The notes: generated by a model not told the origin, from the letters alone. A DNA stretch of 64,000 bases from Leptospira vanthielii serovar Holland str. Waz Holland = ATCC 700522 (GCF_000332455.1 NZ_AOGY02000042.1:1-64000), one strand, 5' to 3'. Numbered from the stretch's first letter, positions 34,858 to 44,915 are shown. Numbers and translations are program-made.

Positions 34858-36786
34858 ATGTCCCAAATTATCGATCCCATTTCCAGTGAAATTTTTGAAA
34901 GGAAGCCGTACTTACAAAATTATTTCAGAAACTTCCCATCCGGAAATCTTTGGGAACTGGGCTCTGCCAAGAAGACGGGGGAATATTATGTCTCATTAAA
35001 TGGGGAACCTCTCTCTTCTTCCTTCTCTCCACTCACACAAGCCATTCGTCTTTTAGATACTTATTCCTTAAGGGCAACGGACATTGTGATTTTGTTTGGG
35101 CTTGGAAATCCTCACCTCATCCAAAAGATTAGCGAAACATTGGCCCCAGGTCAAATTCTCATCCTTATCGGAGACGATGAAACACTAATTCCCGTTATCT
35201 GGGATAAAGTCTTAAAACAAGTGATGACGGTCCCAGGTCGCCACCTGTTCTCAGGTGAACTGTTTTTCCCTTTGTTTTTTAACTACTTAGATTCTTTGCC
35301 CATTGAACGAGTGAGTGGATTAAAAATTATTCGTAATCCCACAGACACAAATCGCAATCCCGTCTACCGTGAGTTAGAAGAAAAAACCCAAACTGTTTTT
35401 TCAGCCAAAATGAGTGATCTACTCACTAAGTTTGAATTTGAGAGGTTGTGGATCAAAAACTCCATTTGGAATTTGGTCCATGTAGGAAAAGAGTCTCCTA
35501 CTCGTTATCCCATCTCTTCTTTAAAAGACAAGTTTCAAGGACTTACCGCCATACTCGTGTCAGCTGGTCCTAGTTTACGAAAAAACCTTCCTTGGTTACA
35601 ATCCGTTCGGGACAAAGTATTTGTTTTGTCTTGCGATACCTCACTCAAAGTCCTAATCAAAGCAGGAATTTTGGCGGATGGAGTAGTCACACTGGACGCA
35701 CAAACCAATTCTTTTTTTCATTTTATGGGTGAGACTCTCCACCAAATTCCCCTATTTGCCGATTTGGTAAGCTCCCCCACACTTTTACGAGAACCTCTGT
35801 TTCGATCGGTAGTTCATTCGGTCACTGCGAAATACCAAGTCGATGCGGAAGGATCGCTTGTCCGAGAAGTCACTGCCGGTGGGGAACTCGCCGAACAGGT
35901 GTTTACGGAAGTGGGCGATATCCAATCGGGGGGATCTGTTGCCACTACTGCCTTTGATATGTTACGGTTTATGGGATTTTCCTCTGTTTTTTTTCTCGGA
36001 CAAGATTTGGCCTACTCTGGACGGGAGATCCATTCGACGGGAACCCATCACAATGAAAAATGGCTGACCCTTCTAAACCGAAAAAACAGTTTAGAAAGAA
36101 TCAATGAAGTGATCATTCGCAAAAGAGAAACCAGGTTTGTTCCCAGGACCGATGGAGAAGGCTCTGTTCTGACCGATTATGTTTTGGATTTGTATCGTCA
36201 CTGGTTTGAGGAATCAGCGAGCACTGTGAGTGAGATGAAGCTCTTTAATGTAAATGAGGATGGAGCTTTGATAGCGGGAATCGAATCTTTGAGTCCAGAC
36301 AATGCAAAAAAGATTTTGGAGAAAACACCCCACCACAACTACCCGTGGAGAAATCATCCCATCTGGAATCCAGACAATGCCAAAGCAGATTCTTCTACCC
36401 CCATTTTTTCCTTGTCGGAAAAAAATTCCAAAAACGAATCCAAACAAAATCCAAAAGGCAAACCACCCCACTACTTACATCACCAAGGTTCCGAATCACT
36501 ATTTAGGCGAATCCAAAAGGATCTCGAATTTATGGAACAGGGACTCGGGCGATTTGAAAGAGAAACACCAAAAGAGTCGTTTCAAAATTCCGATATTTGG
36601 ATCTGGATGAGAGAAGAGTCGTATTTACGAAGAATGGTGCGTAAAACAGAAATTTATATTTTGCGTCATAAAGATTTGGAGTCGGAGAGAAAAAACCAAC
36701 TTTTGATTCAATCGATTAAAAAAGAAATCCGTTACCTAAAACGAAGTCTTTATCCTATGATGGATTCGTTTCCAGAAAAAGGATGA
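34858..36786 (+). CDS. DUF115 (MptE/Maf-like) protein
   Basis: 642 residues. The central Rossmann-like domain matches DUF115: AILVSAGPSLRKNLPWLQ, FVLSCDTSLKVLIKAGI, DGVVTLDAQ, GGSVATTAFDML and FLGQDLAYSGREIHS. Related proteins are flagellin-glycosylation factors (Maf) or pterin pyrophosphokinases. In a spirochaete a role in flagellin or surface glycan transfer is possible but not shown. The C-terminal third is charged and helical. The 3' end overlaps the convergent gene at 36750 by 37 bases. Confidence 0.8.
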   Translation: MSQIIDPISSEIFERKPYLQNYFRNFPSGNLWELGSAKKTGEYYVSLNGEPLSSSFSPLTQAIRLLDTYSLRATDIVILFGLGNPHLIQKISETLAPGQILILIGDDETLIPVIWDKVLKQVMTVPGRHLFSGELFFPLFFNYLDSLPIERVSGLKIIRNPTDTNRNPVYRELEEKTQTVFSAKMSDLLTKFEFERLWIKNSIWNLVHVGKESPTRYPISSLKDKFQGLTAILVSAGPSLRKNLPWLQSVRDKVFVLSCDTSLKVLIKAGILADGVVTLDAQTNSFFHFMGETLHQIPLFADLVSSPTLLREPLFRSVVHSVTAKYQVDAEGSLVREVTAGGELAEQVFTEVGDIQSGGSVATTAFDMLRFMGFSSVFFLGQDLAYSGREIHSTGTHHNEKWLTLLNRKNSLERINEVIIRKRETRFVPRTDGEGSVLTDYVLDLYRHWFEESASTVSEMKLFNVNEDGALIAGIESLSPDNAKKILEKTPHHNYPWRNHPIWNPDNAKADSSTPIFSLSEKNSKNESKQNPKGKPPHYLHHQGSESLFRRIQKDLEFMEQGLGRFERETPKESFQNSDIWIWMREESYLRRMVRKTEIYILRHKDLESERKNQLLIQSIKKEIRYLKRSLYPMMDSFPEKG

Positions 36787-37379
36787 AAGACGGAATTGTC
36801 TTCAAACTCAGGAAAATAATCAAAAAATAACTTTTGAGATACCACTCGGTAGGCAAAGGGATTTTTTTCCGCATAACCATCAGTATACGGCATTGCTGGC
36901 AGTTGGTGGAAATTAATCCTTTCTTCAAAATTGATAAAATCGCGACGAGTGAGTTCGGGTCGTAATTCCAAAGCGGTTTCTTTCAGAAGATTCCAATCCA
37001 ATTTGAAACTCATCCTAGCCCCACGAAAGGCGGGAGATCTTTCCAGTAAATTGACGAGGCGTTTCACCGGACAATCCATATGGAAATATTTCGTTACATA
37101 AACTTTCACAAAACGTGCGGCAAGTCCCATAGGTTCCCAAATTAGTTCCGACTCAGTATTTTCAGTTTCTTCTTTTTTAATTTCGCTAAGAACCACATGT
37201 AATTCTGGAATGGATTGTCTTCCCGTCATAATGAGAGAGGACTCCTCCATTCCGAATTCACCATAATACAACCATTTGTAGAAGTCCTGGATCTCCGCTT
37301 CCGGATGGTCCTCTACAAATTTGGTAAGGAGAAAAAGTTTTTCTTTTTGAGTGAGTGAGGATTCTCTTTCAGTTTGCAT
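36750..37379 (-). CDS. Conserved hypothetical protein, 209 aa
   Basis: A soluble, Glu/Phe-rich protein without signal peptide, TM or known motif. A notable segment is IQDFYKWLYYGEFGMEESS. It starts 3 bases after the plsY stop and is the last gene of the moxR-VWA-smpB-der-plsY minus-strand set, so it is co-transcribed with housekeeping genes. The order der-plsY-this gene suggests a lineage-specific partner. Function not recognised. Confidence 0.7.
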   Translation of the reverse strand: MQTERESSLTQKEKLFLLTKFVEDHPEAEIQDFYKWLYYGEFGMEESSLIMTGRQSIPELHVVLSEIKKEETENTESELIWEPMGLAARFVKVYVTKYFHMDCPVKRLVNLLERSPAFRGARMSFKLDWNLLKETALELRPELTRRDFINFEERINFHQLPAMPYTDGYAEKNPFAYRVVSQKLFFDYFPEFEDNSVFHPFSGNESIIG

Positions 37380-37381
37380 TC

Positions 37382-37990
37382 CTAAGTTGCTCGTAGTTCT
37401 TTACCCAACACCAAACGTTTGATGTTCTCTCTATGAGAATAGGAAATGAGAAAAAAAGTAGCAACTAACACAAAAAAGATGATTGGTTGGTATTCAGAGT
37501 CGGGAATGAACTTTGTTGTTCCAAAATACCATAAGGGCATGGACAAAGTCGCAAGGATGGACCCAAGAGAGACAAATCCCGAAATTTTATACACGATAAA
37601 AAAGATCACAACGGCACAAACCGTGACTATGGGAACAAGAGTCAGGTAAACTCCGAGAGCCGTGGCTACACCTTTTCCGCCTTTGAAATGGAGAAAAGGA
37701 GTGAATGTATGTCCAAGGATGGCAACAGAACCAAGTAGGATTTCTGTCGTGGTGAGAGAATAAGGCGATTCAATATAAGAGGCAAGGATCACTGGGATGG
37801 CACCTTTCAGTGCATCCAAAAAGAGAGCGATGATTCCATACTTCCAACCGATGACCCGGCCGACATTGGTCGCACCTATGTTTCGGCTGCCGTGTTCACG
37901 GATGTCAATCCCTCGCACTTGTTTGGCCAGAAGAAACCCGACCGGAATGCCACCCAAAAGGTAGCTAAATAAGACCATGGCAAGTATCAT
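37382..37990 (-). CDS. plsY: Acyl-phosphate:glycerol-3-phosphate acyltransferase
   Basis: 202 residues with five hydrophobic helices and the PlsY signatures SYLLGGIPVGFLLAK, GSRNIGATNVGR and HFKGGKGVATALG, including the Gly-rich acyl-phosphate loop. It starts phospholipid synthesis at the inner membrane by making lysophosphatidic acid. It overlaps der by four bases, so it is translationally coupled. Length and motifs are normal. Confidence 0.95.
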   Translation of the reverse strand: MILAMVLFSYLLGGIPVGFLLAKQVRGIDIREHGSRNIGATNVGRVIGWKYGIIALFLDALKGAIPVILASYIESPYSLTTTEILLGSVAILGHTFTPFLHFKGGKGVATALGVYLTLVPIVTVCAVVIFFIVYKISGFVSLGSILATLSMPLWYFGTTKFIPDSEYQPIIFFVLVATFFLISYSHRENIKRLVLGKELRAT

Positions 37991-39339
37991 TCCTTGCTCT
38001 CCTTACCCTCGTTTCTGTTCCGAAGTTCGATCTCAACAGCGAGGCCATCTAACCCAAACTCGGTCACTATACTCTTTCGGTAAAAACTCAATATATTTGA
38101 CGGAAAGAGTTTCGTATCATTAACAAAGAATAAAATTTTAAAAGGAATCTGGGAGACTTGCGTGGCGTAATACACCTTCGGAGGTCGGTTCGATGCCTTC
38201 TGCACCTTATTTTTGCCCCCCCACTTGCTTAACCAGTCATTTAAGGCACGGGTCGTGAGCTTTTTCTGGGACTTTTCATAGAGGGCCACGACCGATTCTA
38301 GGAGTTTGTGGGTTCGGAGTTTCTCTTTGGCCGAGAGGGAAAGAAGTGGTCGTTCCTTCAAAATCGAAAGTTTCGCCTCCATACGGTCTTTGAAATGTTT
38401 CCAAGAATTGGATTCTTTTTCGGGAACCAGGTCCCACTTGTTGACAGCTACAATCATGGGTTTTCCCAGTTCTTGAATTTCCCCAAAGATCTTTTTATCA
38501 AATTCCCCGAGCCCCTTCATGGCATCGATAAGTAATACCACAACATCGGCTTCTCCCAAACTATGGAGGGTACGTTTATAAGAATAAAATTCTAAACTTT
38601 CGCCGGTTTTGGATTTTCTTCGAATCCCGGCTGTGTCTATAATTTCTAATTTATGGTTTTGAAAATAGAACTGATCAGATACCGAATCCCTTGTGGTTCC
38701 TGGCACATCACTTACCACTGCCCTCTTGTAACCAAGGAAGGTATTGAGAAGTGAGGACTTACCAGAGTTAGGTTTTCCGATAATGGCAATTTTGCAATAG
38801 GGGTCTTCCGGCATTTTGATTTTGTCGGGAAGGAAAAAATTAATCTTTTGGTAAAGTAGATCGAAGTTTCGACGCCCCAATGCCGATATCGGCAAGAGTT
38901 CATTTAACCCAAGTTTGTAAAATGGCTCCAAGTCATATTCATCTTGTTCTGTATCTACTTTATTGATAAGAGTCAGAACCATTTTATCTTTCAGAACTTC
39001 ATCTTTTTTCAAAAGTTCGATGAGTTTGTAATCATACTTACGTAGGTCTTTGTGATCGATCACATGTAGGATTAAATCCGAATTTCGTAAATGTTCAAAG
39101 GCAATCTCTATGATCTCACCTGAGATTTCATCGATATTTTCGATATCTAAACCGGGTGTGTCAGACAATGTGAAAGGAATTTTAAATTCTGCCCTTTCGA
39201 CTGTCTTTTGTAATACGTCTCTTGTCACACCGGCAGTATTTTCTGTAATAGCGCTTTGTGCTCGGAGGATGGCGTTGAATAGTGTGGACTTACCCACGTT
39301 TTGACGGCCAACGATTGTAACCACTGGAAGTCCTTTCAT
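37987..39339 (-). CDS. der: GTPase Der (EngA), two G domains
   Basis: 450 residues with two GTPase domains in tandem: the first with [15 protein letters not shown] and NKVD; the second with [15 protein letters not shown] and NKWD. A C-terminal KH-like domain follows (about 360-440). Der is needed for 50S ribosome maturation. It overlaps smpB upstream and plsY downstream by four bases each, in a tight translation-related operon. Confidence 0.96.
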   Translation of the reverse strand: MKGLPVVTIVGRQNVGKSTLFNAILRAQSAITENTAGVTRDVLQKTVERAEFKIPFTLSDTPGLDIENIDEISGEIIEIAFEHLRNSDLILHVIDHKDLRKYDYKLIELLKKDEVLKDKMVLTLINKVDTEQDEYDLEPFYKLGLNELLPISALGRRNFDLLYQKINFFLPDKIKMPEDPYCKIAIIGKPNSGKSSLLNTFLGYKRAVVSDVPGTTRDSVSDQFYFQNHKLEIIDTAGIRRKSKTGESLEFYSYKRTLHSLGEADVVVLLIDAMKGLGEFDKKIFGEIQELGKPMIVAVNKWDLVPEKESNSWKHFKDRMEAKLSILKERPLLSLSAKEKLRTHKLLESVVALYEKSQKKLTTRALNDWLSKWGGKNKVQKASNRPPKVYYATQVSQIPFKILFFVNDTKLFPSNILSFYRKSIVTEFGLDGLAVEIELRNRNEGKESKE

Positions 39340-39824
39340 TTGCGTAGGTGTTCCTTCATGGCTCTTTCCATATCGATTTTGGCTTCCTTTTTTTGAATGT
39401 CGTCACGTTTGTCGTAAAGTTTTTTTGGTTTGGCGAGAGCGACGTCTATCTTCACCAAACGATTGTTTTTAAAGAAACAGCGAGTGGCAATGAGTACAAG
39501 CCCCTTCTCTTTGATGGATCTATCTATTTTTTGAATTTCTTTTGCCTTAAGGAGTAGTTTCCTGGGACGAATTTCTGGATGGTTCGCATAACCTCCATCT
39601 TTGTAAGGAGGGATTTGAAAGTTTTCTAAAAAAACTTCTCCGTTTCGCACTTTGGCAAAACAATCCGTTAGGTTTCCTTTTTTTTCTCTAAGGGCTTTCA
39701 CCTCAGAACCTGTGAGTACAACACCAGCCTCGAACGAATCTAATAGCTCGAAATTGAACTTTGCCTTTTTATTGATTAAAGGATCGGTTCCGCGTGGTTT
39801 GTCGTCTTTTTTGGTTTTGCCCAT
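39336..39824 (-). CDS. smpB: SsrA-binding protein SmpB
   Basis: 162 residues with the conserved N-terminus [42 protein letters not shown] and a basic C-terminal tail ([15 protein letters not shown]). It binds tmRNA to rescue stalled ribosomes. It is preceded 5 bases upstream by the VWA gene and overlaps der. The tmRNA gene itself is not in this window. Confidence 0.95.
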   Translation of the reverse strand: MGKTKKDDKPRGTDPLINKKAKFNFELLDSFEAGVVLTGSEVKALREKKGNLTDCFAKVRNGEVFLENFQIPPYKDGGYANHPEIRPRKLLLKAKEIQKIDRSIKEKGLVLIATRCFFKNNRLVKIDVALAKPKKLYDKRDDIQKKEAKIDMERAMKEHLRK

Positions 39825-39829
39825 AGTGT

Positions 39830-40657
39830 TTACTGTCTGAGGGAATGGTGGATTTGCACCAATCTCGCAATTTCTGCTCCGATGAGATTTGGCATGGAGT
39901 AAAAGTTATCTGCCGTAATCTGAAGGGAGTCATGGAACACATGTTCCGCAATGTAACGAGACCCAAGTCCCACCCCTAAAAATACATAATTTTTGTCCTG
40001 GTTTTTCAGTACAGCTTCTTTCATCCGACGGGTATCAAAAGATGCTAATTCATCTTCGATATAAGTCTTTGCCCTTTGCCCTCGGAAGTCCGAAAGTAAA
40101 ACAATGATCTTGGTTTGGGCATCAGGAGAAAAATAACGTTCACAATTGGAAAGCACTTGGTATTCTGGAATGCTATCCCCATGCCAATTTTTACAGAGAG
40201 CACTAAATACTTCTCCTTCTTTTTCTGCGGTGTAGTCTTCTTCTGCTGACTTTAGATTGTAAATATCCACTGTATCTTTGGAGTTTTTAATATCACAGAA
40301 AGTATGGACACTGGTTTTGATATCATGTTCGTTTAAGATATGTAAGCTGACAAGAAGTGCCGAAAGCATGGCAATCGAATACTCGAAGTTAAAGATCCTT
40401 CGACATTTTGACACGAGGAATGTCACTTCTACACCTTTTAGTTTTTCATCGTTCTTTTCGATTGTGGTTTTATCGAAGATTTTTGTATCTCCCCTTCCAC
40501 TTTTGTAAGAAATGTATTTCCTTGCATCCACCCGCGATCCTTCGTTTTTGTACATCCGGTTGATGTCAATTTCTGGATCAAAAAGTTGTTCTAAATTGAG
40601 TTCCACCTCTTCCAATTCTTTTCCAAACACAGACTTAAATTCTTCGAGACCCACCAT
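39830..40657 (-). CDS. VWA-like protein paired with the AAA+ ATPase (N-terminus uncertain)
   Basis: From ATG 40657 it is 275 residues with a von Willebrand A-like core: [19 protein letters not shown], where a classical MIDAS would have DxSxS, later FCDIKNS, and [15 protein letters not shown]. The MIDAS first motif is degenerate. The frame is open and clearly coding upstream of the ATG (WWDPELHKRDPLTG, a Gly/Gln-rich linker, YRTEELYKQFLKKRRLLWDY), yet no ATG, GTG or TTG is found there back to the A9 run at 40966. AAA+/VWA pairs (MoxR-like, NorQD, CbbQO, midasin) remodel target complexes. The gene is followed by smpB after 5 bases. Confidence 0.75.
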   Translation of the reverse strand: MVGLEEFKSVFGKELEEVELNLEQLFDPEIDINRMYKNEGSRVDARKYISYKSGRGDTKIFDKTTIEKNDEKLKGVEVTFLVSKCRRIFNFEYSIAMLSALLVSLHILNEHDIKTSVHTFCDIKNSKDTVDIYNLKSAEEDYTAEKEGEVFSALCKNWHGDSIPEYQVLSNCERYFSPDAQTKIIVLLSDFRGQRAKTYIEDELASFDTRRMKEAVLKNQDKNYVFLGVGLGSRYIAEHVFHDSLQITADNFYSMPNLIGAEIARLVQIHHSLRQ

Positions 40658-40974
40658 AATGGAATAGTCCCAAAGAAGACGTCGTTTTTTTAAGAATTGT
40701 TTGTAGAGCTCTTCTGTTCTGTAACCCCAAGCACCACCCCCACCTTGTGGTTCGCCTTGGCCTTGGTTTCCTTGGGTATCTTGTCCATACCAAGCATCCG
40801 GTCCTTCTTTAGTGCCACCCCCGGTTTCTGGGGTATTGATCTCAATTCCTCGTTTGGTTTCTGCACCCGAATTCAGCTTTTTTGCAACACCTGTTAGGGG
40901 GTCACGTTTATGAAGTTCCGGATCCCACCAATTTTTACGATTTAGTCCTGATTCAACGGTAAACGTTTTTTTTT
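40658..40974 (-). other. Upstream extension of the VWA frame and A9 slippery site
   Basis: The VWA frame is open without a stop from 40657 back through 40966 and beyond, encoding about 103 residues that look genuine. It meets the AAA+ gene at nine A (40966-40974 on the minus strand). A -1 shift there (GAG AAA AAA AAA ACG) joins the AAA+ frame to the VWA frame. Without a shift the AAA+ frame ends a few codons later at 40942. No ATG, GTG or TTG start lies in the extension. Either a programmed frameshift or slippage makes a fusion, or one A is missing from the sequence. Confidence 0.6.
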
Positions 40975-42867
40975 CTCTTCGATTTCCTCGAAGAGTGTTG
41001 AGACAACTTCCACACCGGAAAGAAACCCTTCGAGGAGTCTTTCGAGTTCCTTTCTTTCTTTGGGATCAGCAATTTGGTTTGTGTAATAAATTTTTCCACC
41101 GCGGATCGCAATGTCTTTCACATCCGTTTGGTTATAGCGGTAAATATGGTTTTTCCATTTGAGAAGATTAGCAATTCCAAATCGGTAGGGCATCAGGTTT
41201 GCCGATCCGATCGTACGTTTTTCTGCGAGTTCCTTTGCCTTCAAATGAAACCGGGCCAAACTGCGAGGTAGTACTCCTTCGGGCAGATAAAACTCTAAAA
41301 TTTCTTCTAGGACTTTCACATCTTCGAGTTCAGGAAAAAGAATAGGAGTAAAACGGTTACGAAAGGCACGAGAGATACTAGTGACCGATTTGGAAGCACG
41401 AAAAGATTTCATTCCAAAAACAATGGATTTCTCTGTGAGTTGGATAGGGAGATACTCACCTGACTCTGGTGGCAAAGTGAGAGATCTTGCATCATCGGTG
41501 AGCATATTCATTTTTTCCACAAGTTCCGCACCAGCAGATTCGAGTCCTGAGATAAGAATGATATGTCCTTTTCGAATCGAGCGTGTTAGGGGGCCGTCTA
41601 CCCAAGTGACACTTTCGATATTTCCTTCTTCTGTTGGTTTTAGAGCCCCTACCACATCGGATGTATGCATCCCCTTGGATAACATTACAGATTCCAGTTC
41701 AATTCCCGTGAGTTCTGTAAAAAGTGGTAAAAATTCTTGTGGGTCTTGGTCTTCTCTGTATTCAACGAGAATATTTTCTTTTGCCTGGATGGCCGTGAAT
41801 ACTTGGTCGAGGAAATGTAAGATTGGTTCTGGTGTGGGATAGGTGGAAAGTAGAGAGATGGTTTTTTTCTCATCCCAAGTTTTGATTTCTTTGTCGTTCC
41901 AAAAAATCGTAGAACCTTGCACATAACCTTTAGTAGGAACTACTTTGATTCCTCCACCAAACTCGGATTCGATGAGTTCTCTTTGTTTGGCCTTGTCCTC
42001 TTTTTTGCGGAATGGTTCTTCGAATAAATACAAAGCTTCTCTGGCAGCAACGGTTTTGTCTTTGGCTCCAAATAAAACCAAACGATTACAATACTTTTGA
42101 AGAGTTCTTAAATTGAAGTGGTATTTTTCTAAATCACCCTTTCCAATCTCTCCAGACTTGATCCGAGCTTCCGATTCTAAACTGATGCGAATGATTTGTT
42201 TTAAAACATCTTCTGCAAGCATGGGATAAAGTTTTTTTAAGATATAAAACATCTCATCCGGTGAATAAGGATCCACATAAACAACAGCAAAGTGTTTGGT
42301 AATATCAAAGGGAAGGGGTTTTCTACCTTCAAAACCTTCGCTTGGGTTTTGTGTCCCAATAAACCAAAACCCTGTTTTTCCATTCACTCGTTCCCCACTA
42401 CCTTCGAGTAGGTCTAAGTAGGTGGATTCATAGACAGAGGAAAATCGTTTGATGATATTGGGGGCACAAAGGTTCATCTCATCGGCAACAAAACTGAGTC
42501 CTTCCGAAAGAGCATTGGTGAGTGGCCCATTCGACCAAGTAAATCCTTTTCCATCCAAAAGAATCCGGTAGGATCCAATGAGGTCTTCTGGAAGTGTGTC
42601 TTCATTGAAACTAAACCGAAGGGTCGGTTGTTTGCGAAGAGAGTTAATATAATAAATAAGAGCGTTTTTCCCTACACCGGCATCACCAACAAGCAGGACA
42701 GGAATTCCTTCGAGCATGGGGTATAAAATTTTTTGTAAGGTCTGTTTCACCGAGTCGGTTTCGACAAGGCTGGAAGGAAAAACAGGAAACTTATTGGAGT
42801 GCGGGAGGACCGGCACTTTCACATCGGCAATGGTTACAAAATCCATATCCTTCAGGTTTCTACTCAT
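40942..42867 (-). CDS. MoxR/midasin-like AAA+ protein, two AAA modules
   Basis: 641 residues. AAA module 1 has Walker A GDAGVGKN (61-68), Walker B region GLSFVADEMNL and FWFIGTQNPSEGFEGRKPLP (sensor 1). Module 2 (about 340-540) keeps the fold pattern (LTGIELESVMLSKGMHTSDV, KGHIILISGLESAG, SRAFRNRFTPILFP) but lacks a Walker A, so it is probably inactive in hydrolysis. The type resembles AAA_5/midasin proteins that work with a VWA partner, encoded directly downstream. It heads the minus-strand set, divergent from the aminotransferase gene. Confidence 0.85.
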   Translation of the reverse strand: MSRNLKDMDFVTIADVKVPVLPHSNKFPVFPSSLVETDSVKQTLQKILYPMLEGIPVLLVGDAGVGKNALIYYINSLRKQPTLRFSFNEDTLPEDLIGSYRILLDGKGFTWSNGPLTNALSEGLSFVADEMNLCAPNIIKRFSSVYESTYLDLLEGSGERVNGKTGFWFIGTQNPSEGFEGRKPLPFDITKHFAVVYVDPYSPDEMFYILKKLYPMLAEDVLKQIIRISLESEARIKSGEIGKGDLEKYHFNLRTLQKYCNRLVLFGAKDKTVAAREALYLFEEPFRKKEDKAKQRELIESEFGGGIKVVPTKGYVQGSTIFWNDKEIKTWDEKKTISLLSTYPTPEPILHFLDQVFTAIQAKENILVEYREDQDPQEFLPLFTELTGIELESVMLSKGMHTSDVVGALKPTEEGNIESVTWVDGPLTRSIRKGHIILISGLESAGAELVEKMNMLTDDARSLTLPPESGEYLPIQLTEKSIVFGMKSFRASKSVTSISRAFRNRFTPILFPELEDVKVLEEILEFYLPEGVLPRSLARFHLKAKELAEKRTIGSANLMPYRFGIANLLKWKNHIYRYNQTDVKDIAIRGGKIYYTNQIADPKERKELERLLEGFLSGVEVVSTLFEEIEEKKKRLPLNQD

Positions 42868-42927
42868 TTCCTAGGTGTAAACCAAATTCTATTGACCGGT
42901 ACCTCTGCAAAAAACCATGATGATTCC

Positions 42928-44028
42928 ATGGATTTCGCAAATAGAATGTATGGGATTGACTCCTCCCCTATCCGCAAGGCCTTTGAACTCGCACGGAGTA
43001 TCCAAAACCCGATCAATTTGAGTATTGGCCAACCGCACTTTCCCTGCCCACCTAACATCATCGAGGTTTTGACACAAGCAGCTCGGGATGGGAAAACTTC
43101 CTACACCTTAACCGGTGGGATTCCCGAACTAAAATCTGCGATGGCAGAAAAATACCGCACTCAAAACCAAATTTCTTATGCTCATGAAGATCGAATCCTT
43201 GTTACTTCGGGAATCTCTTCCGCTTTATTTCTTCTTTTCAATGCTCTTGTCAATGAAGGTGACGAGTGTTTGGTGATCTCTCCTTACTTTTTGATGTATC
43301 CAGCGATGTTAAAATTCTATGGTGGAAAAGTAGTTCCCTTGGATGAAAGTTTCAAACCCACAGATTTAGAATCATTAAAATCCCGCAAATTCAAACTCAT
43401 TATTTTTTCCAATCCATCCAATCCCACAGGAAAAGTTTTATCCAAAGAACAACTGCGTGCCCTTGCCAATTTAGCAGAAAGCACAGGAGCGTATCTGATT
43501 AGCGATGAAATTTACGAACTCTTTGATTATGATAAACAGTTTTTTTCGATTGGATCAGAGTATGAAAAAACCATCACACTCACTGGTTTTTCCAAAACCT
43601 ACAATATGACGGGCCTTAGGCTTGCAACCATCCTTGCCGAAGACAAGGTTATCAAAGCCCTTACCACCTTACAGCAGTATACCGTGGTTTGTGCACCATC
43701 CATCACCCAATGGGCCGGAATCGAAGCCCTTAAAACGGATATGAGTGCTTACATCCAAGATTACAAAGAAAAACGGGATTTTGTTTATGAATCCTTAAAG
43801 GACTACTACCCGATTCAAAAATCGGGTGGGGCGTTTTATTCCTTCTTTCCAGTTCCCGGAACCGATGAAGAGTTCATCCAAAGGGCAGTCAAAAAAGACC
43901 TGATTCTTGTTCCTGGATTTATTTTCTGTGATAAAAAGAATTTTGTAAGACTATCTTTTGCTACCGAATGGGATACGCTAAAACGTGGAATGAAAGCACT
44001 TCAGGAACTTTCCAAAGAAAGTGAATAG
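42928..44028 (+). CDS. Class I PLP aminotransferase
   Basis: About 366 residues from ATG 42928 (MDFANRMYGIDSSP); an in-frame upstream start at 42799 would overlap the divergent ATPase gene and is rejected. Fold-type I motifs: NLSIGQPHFPCPPNI, YTLTGGIPELKSAMA, FSNPSNPTGK, YLISDEIYELF and PLP-Lys in TLTGFSKTYNMTGLRL. It probably transaminates an aspartate/alanine/aromatic-type substrate; specificity cannot be read. It stands alone before the prepilin peptidase gene. Confidence 0.88.
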   Translation: MDFANRMYGIDSSPIRKAFELARSIQNPINLSIGQPHFPCPPNIIEVLTQAARDGKTSYTLTGGIPELKSAMAEKYRTQNQISYAHEDRILVTSGISSALFLLFNALVNEGDECLVISPYFLMYPAMLKFYGGKVVPLDESFKPTDLESLKSRKFKLIIFSNPSNPTGKVLSKEQLRALANLAESTGAYLISDEIYELFDYDKQFFSIGSEYEKTITLTGFSKTYNMTGLRLATILAEDKVIKALTTLQQYTVVCAPSITQWAGIEALKTDMSAYIQDYKEKRDFVYESLKDYYPIQKSGGAFYSFFPVPGTDEEFIQRAVKKDLILVPGFIFCDKKNFVRLSFATEWDTLKRGMKALQELSKESE

Positions 44029-44066
44029 GGTTTCATTCCAATTAAGATAAGGAAATAGAAGATTTT

Positions 44067-44915
44067 ATGGATGAATCGAATTGGTTATTCCTTTGGAGCC
44101 TCTCGACGTATGTAATTCTATTTTTTTTTGGAGCAAGCCTTGCTAGTTTTTATACAACACTCGGCGAACGAATCCTTACTTTTTGTTATGGCAAAAAGAG
44201 GAAGGATTTTCAGGGTTTAAGTCGTTGGAAAGTTATTTTTACAAAACCAAGTCATTGCCCGACTTGCGGGCATTTGGTGACAAAAACCCACCTCACTCCC
44301 ATCGTTGGTTGGTTTTTAACTAAGGGAAAGTGTTTTCAGTGTAAAACTGAACTTCCGAAACTCTACCCACTGACAGAATTTCTTTTTGGTCTTGTAGGAG
44401 TATTTGTTTACTTTGTTTCCGAAGACATTCTTGGAACGTTAGTCCTTCTTTTTTTATTTGGCCATCTACTGATTTCTATGATGACAGATGTGGCAAAGTT
44501 TTCTCTCGACTATGAAAATCTACCTTTCCTGATTGGATTTGGTTTTTTGTCCAATTACCTTTTGTTTGGTGAGAGTATCAATTTAGAAACACTTTGGGTT
44601 TATTTAGGATTTTTAGTTTTTTATCTTTTCATTTACTTACTCTTTCGCGGAGGGACGGGACTCGGAGATGTCCTCTTTTCCCCAGTGTTTGCCGCGATCG
44701 CAGGGAATCCTTTTTGGATATTGTATTTCAACTCGTCGTATCTACTCGCAGTAGGATTTAGTTTTCTCCTACGAAAAAAAGGGGAACCCTTAAAGGGAAA
44801 AAAAATTCCGATGGGTCTTTACTTTTCACTTGGATTGTTTTTAACTTACTTTTCCAAATTACTTGTCCATTACTACAACTGGGAGGGATTCTCTATTTAT
44901 GGAAACATCGAATGA
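44067..44915 (+). CDS. Type IV prepilin peptidase (A24)
   Basis: 282 residues, polytopic with about seven or eight TM helices. It has the N-terminal cytoplasmic zinc-like Cys pairs CPTCGH and CFQCKT, the first catalytic Asp in SMMTDVAKFSLDYENLP and the second in GTGLGDVLF. It cleaves and N-methylates type IV pilin or type II pseudopilin precursors. It ends within the start of pdxH (17-base overlap). No pilin genes are nearby. Confidence 0.9.
   Translation: MDESNWLFLWSLSTYVILFFFGASLASFYTTLGERILTFCYGKKRKDFQGLSRWKVIFTKPSHCPTCGHLVTKTHLTPIVGWFLTKGKCFQCKTELPKLYPLTEFLFGLVGVFVYFVSEDILGTLVLLFLFGHLLISMMTDVAKFSLDYENLPFLIGFGFLSNYLLFGESINLETLWVYLGFLVFYLFIYLLFRGGTGLGDVLFSPVFAAIAGNPFWILYFNSSYLLAVGFSFLLRKKGEPLKGKKIPMGLYFSLGLFLTYFSKLLVHYYNWEGFSIYGNIE

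Noticed and set aside
42799..42927. Longer N-terminus for the aminotransferase
   Set aside because: It would overlap the divergent ATPase gene; the family-like sequence begins at ATG 42928.
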